A stretch of 20,461 bases of DNA from NCBI RefSeq assembly GCF_000003605.2, contig NW_003109094.1:205645-226105 (forward strand), given 5' to 3'. The translations under genes were made by a program, and so were the position numbers. How positions within the stretch are numbered: position 1 is the stretch's first letter; each line of letters starts with the position of its first letter. Below are positions 19,470 through 20,461 of this stretch, piece after piece. The DNA is from Saccoglossus kowalevskii. Its lineage: Eukaryota; Hemichordata; Enteropneusta; Harrimaniidae. Below the pieces are notes generated by a model, which made no database searches, was not told where the DNA came from, and was given only the letters and a program-made list of their open reading frames with translations.

Positions 19470-20152
19470 CCCATTGTAAAAAAAATCTCCAATTAAAGGA
19501 AATTTGTTTTTATCATTGTAGTATAACTGTTGTAATTTCCACAGTCGCATTTAGTTTGGCATATATAGTACAAAAAGTCCATTGAGGGGGTCTTGCTCTG
19601 TGATTTGATTTACATTTTTGTATTTTTATTTCTTTACAAATTTAACAACACAGAAAATATAGCATAAATACGGTGAGCCAAAATACATATTTTATTGGAA
19701 GATAACCTAGTTTATAATTATGTGTGACATATTTCCCGCTGGTACAAATTCAAAGTACGTATATCTGCATGATATTTACTGAGCTTGGCATTATCCTCGG
19801 GGGCGGACATCCGGGCATTTTCTACCGCCTGGCAACCCTCGCGGTGAAAACAAAGACCAAAAACTCGCAGAAAACAATACTTTGCGATGGTTGTTGAGAG
19901 TCCCCTGAACAGTGTAATAAGATTAGCCCTACGTGTGTAACATATATGAATTTAGTTGTTTGGGATTACTTCAAAGTTGAGTTTGTGTTGTTTTCTCGAG
20001 TTTTCACCGGCGTTCCACAGCAGCGCGCACAAAGCCCATAGAAATACGTGGTACAATGGTGCGCGTCTTAGCAACGTAGAACGTCCGTGACGTAGCTCCG
20101 GCCCGAGGATACGTATGGAACGCCGTCACTGTCTTATGTGGTTGTCACTAAG
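19470..20152. other. non-coding stretch, nothing recognised
   Basis: The left half is AT-rich. The right half (about 20000-20110) is richer in CG, with GCGCGC words and TTAGCAACG, an RFX-like half-site near 20070. No gene was seen. Confidence 0.5.
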
Positions 20153-20461
20153 TATATGGCGACATTGCTGCATTATATCACGAGTTGCTTTTAATATATG
20201 ATGAAAATACGTTTATATATGGTGTCGTTTGACCAATATATGGCGACATTGCTTCTATATATGATGGTGTGTTTTTAATATATGATGACAAAACGTTTAT
20301 ATATGGTGACGTTTGACCAATATATGGCGACATTGTTTCAATATATGATGGTGTGTTTTCAATATACGATGACAAAATGTTTATATATGGTGTCGTTTGA
20401 CCAATATATGGTGACATTGCTTCTATATATGATGGTGTGTTTACAATATATGATGACAAAA
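20153..20461. repeat. 21-bp / 84-bp hierarchical tandem array, truncated by window end
   Basis: A TATAT word recurs exactly every 21 bp from 20153 (20174, 20195, 20216, 20237 and on to 20447), giving 14 full 21-mers plus a partial one. Four successive 21-mer types form an 84-bp higher unit, with clear starts at 20153, 20237, 20321 and 20405 (TATATGGCGACATTG or TATATGGTGACATTG). No indels occur in the array. The leftmost unit is the most diverged, especially at 20174-20194. Because 21 is a multiple of three, one minus-strand frame (20178-20459) stays open and reads as a Tyr-Ile heptad. Copy differences change amino acids about as often as not, so I regard that frame as a by-product. The array continues past the window. 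Confidence 0.95.

Noticed and set aside
1-20461. tRNA or tRNA-derived SINE
   Set aside because: Looking for B-box-like GGTTCGAATCC or its complement on both strands gave no good match. A covariance-model scan (tRNAscan-SE) would settle it.

Overview
This window looks like non-coding animal DNA, an intergenic or intronic stretch of a nuclear genome. There is no run of long closely packed ORFs and no ribosome-binding-site pattern. The longest open frames (about 60-118 codons, several lacking an ATG) are about what chance gives in roughly 20 kb of moderately AT-rich DNA. The dominant structures are a long minisatellite, a second phased tandem array and a short inverted-repeat transposon. CG dinucleotides are common (for example a GCGCGCGC core and repeated CACGTG sites), so the strong CpG loss of vertebrate DNA is not apparent. 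That suggests an invertebrate, perhaps marine, but I cannot name the species. No gene was recognised with confidence, and no tRNA, rRNA, CRISPR array or transposase gene was seen.

Layout: 1-4,099 is single-copy-looking sequence with a 17-bp direct repeat, a CCAAT-box cluster near 2.35-2.44 kb and an NRF1-like site near 3.48 kb. From about 4,100 to 6,412 runs a minisatellite of about 50 clear units of 42-43 bp. It contains a nearly exact duplication of a five-unit block and decayed units at both edges. From 6.4 to 8.4 kb little is recognisable. At 8,415-8,815 lies a 401-bp non-autonomous DNA transposon (MITE-like) with perfect 29-bp terminal inverted repeats and a 7-bp target duplication.

From 9 to 13 kb there are scattered regulatory-type motifs: paired CACGTG boxes, a triple nuclear-receptor half-site, paired CAGCTG boxes, and a duplicated segment with four CCAAT boxes followed by an E2F-like site. 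A short ORF that might be a 5' exon starts at 9,999. From 15 to 17.1 kb there is a 33-bp near-palindrome, a group of RFX X-box-like motifs, an AT-rich island and a possible terminal exon with an N-myristoylation-type start. From 18.5 to 18.6 kb there is a 31-bp alternating purine-pyrimidine tract. At the right edge (20,153 to the end) a 21-bp/84-bp hierarchical tandem array begins and runs out of the window.

The possible exons at 9,999-10,103 and 16,905-17,108 would join in frame, but this is speculative. I do not see a convincing new biological system. The best leads are the two tandem arrays with higher-order structure, the MITE-like element, the X-box cluster and the duplicated CCAAT segment. 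Motif calls are by eye and motif expectations are rough hand estimates.
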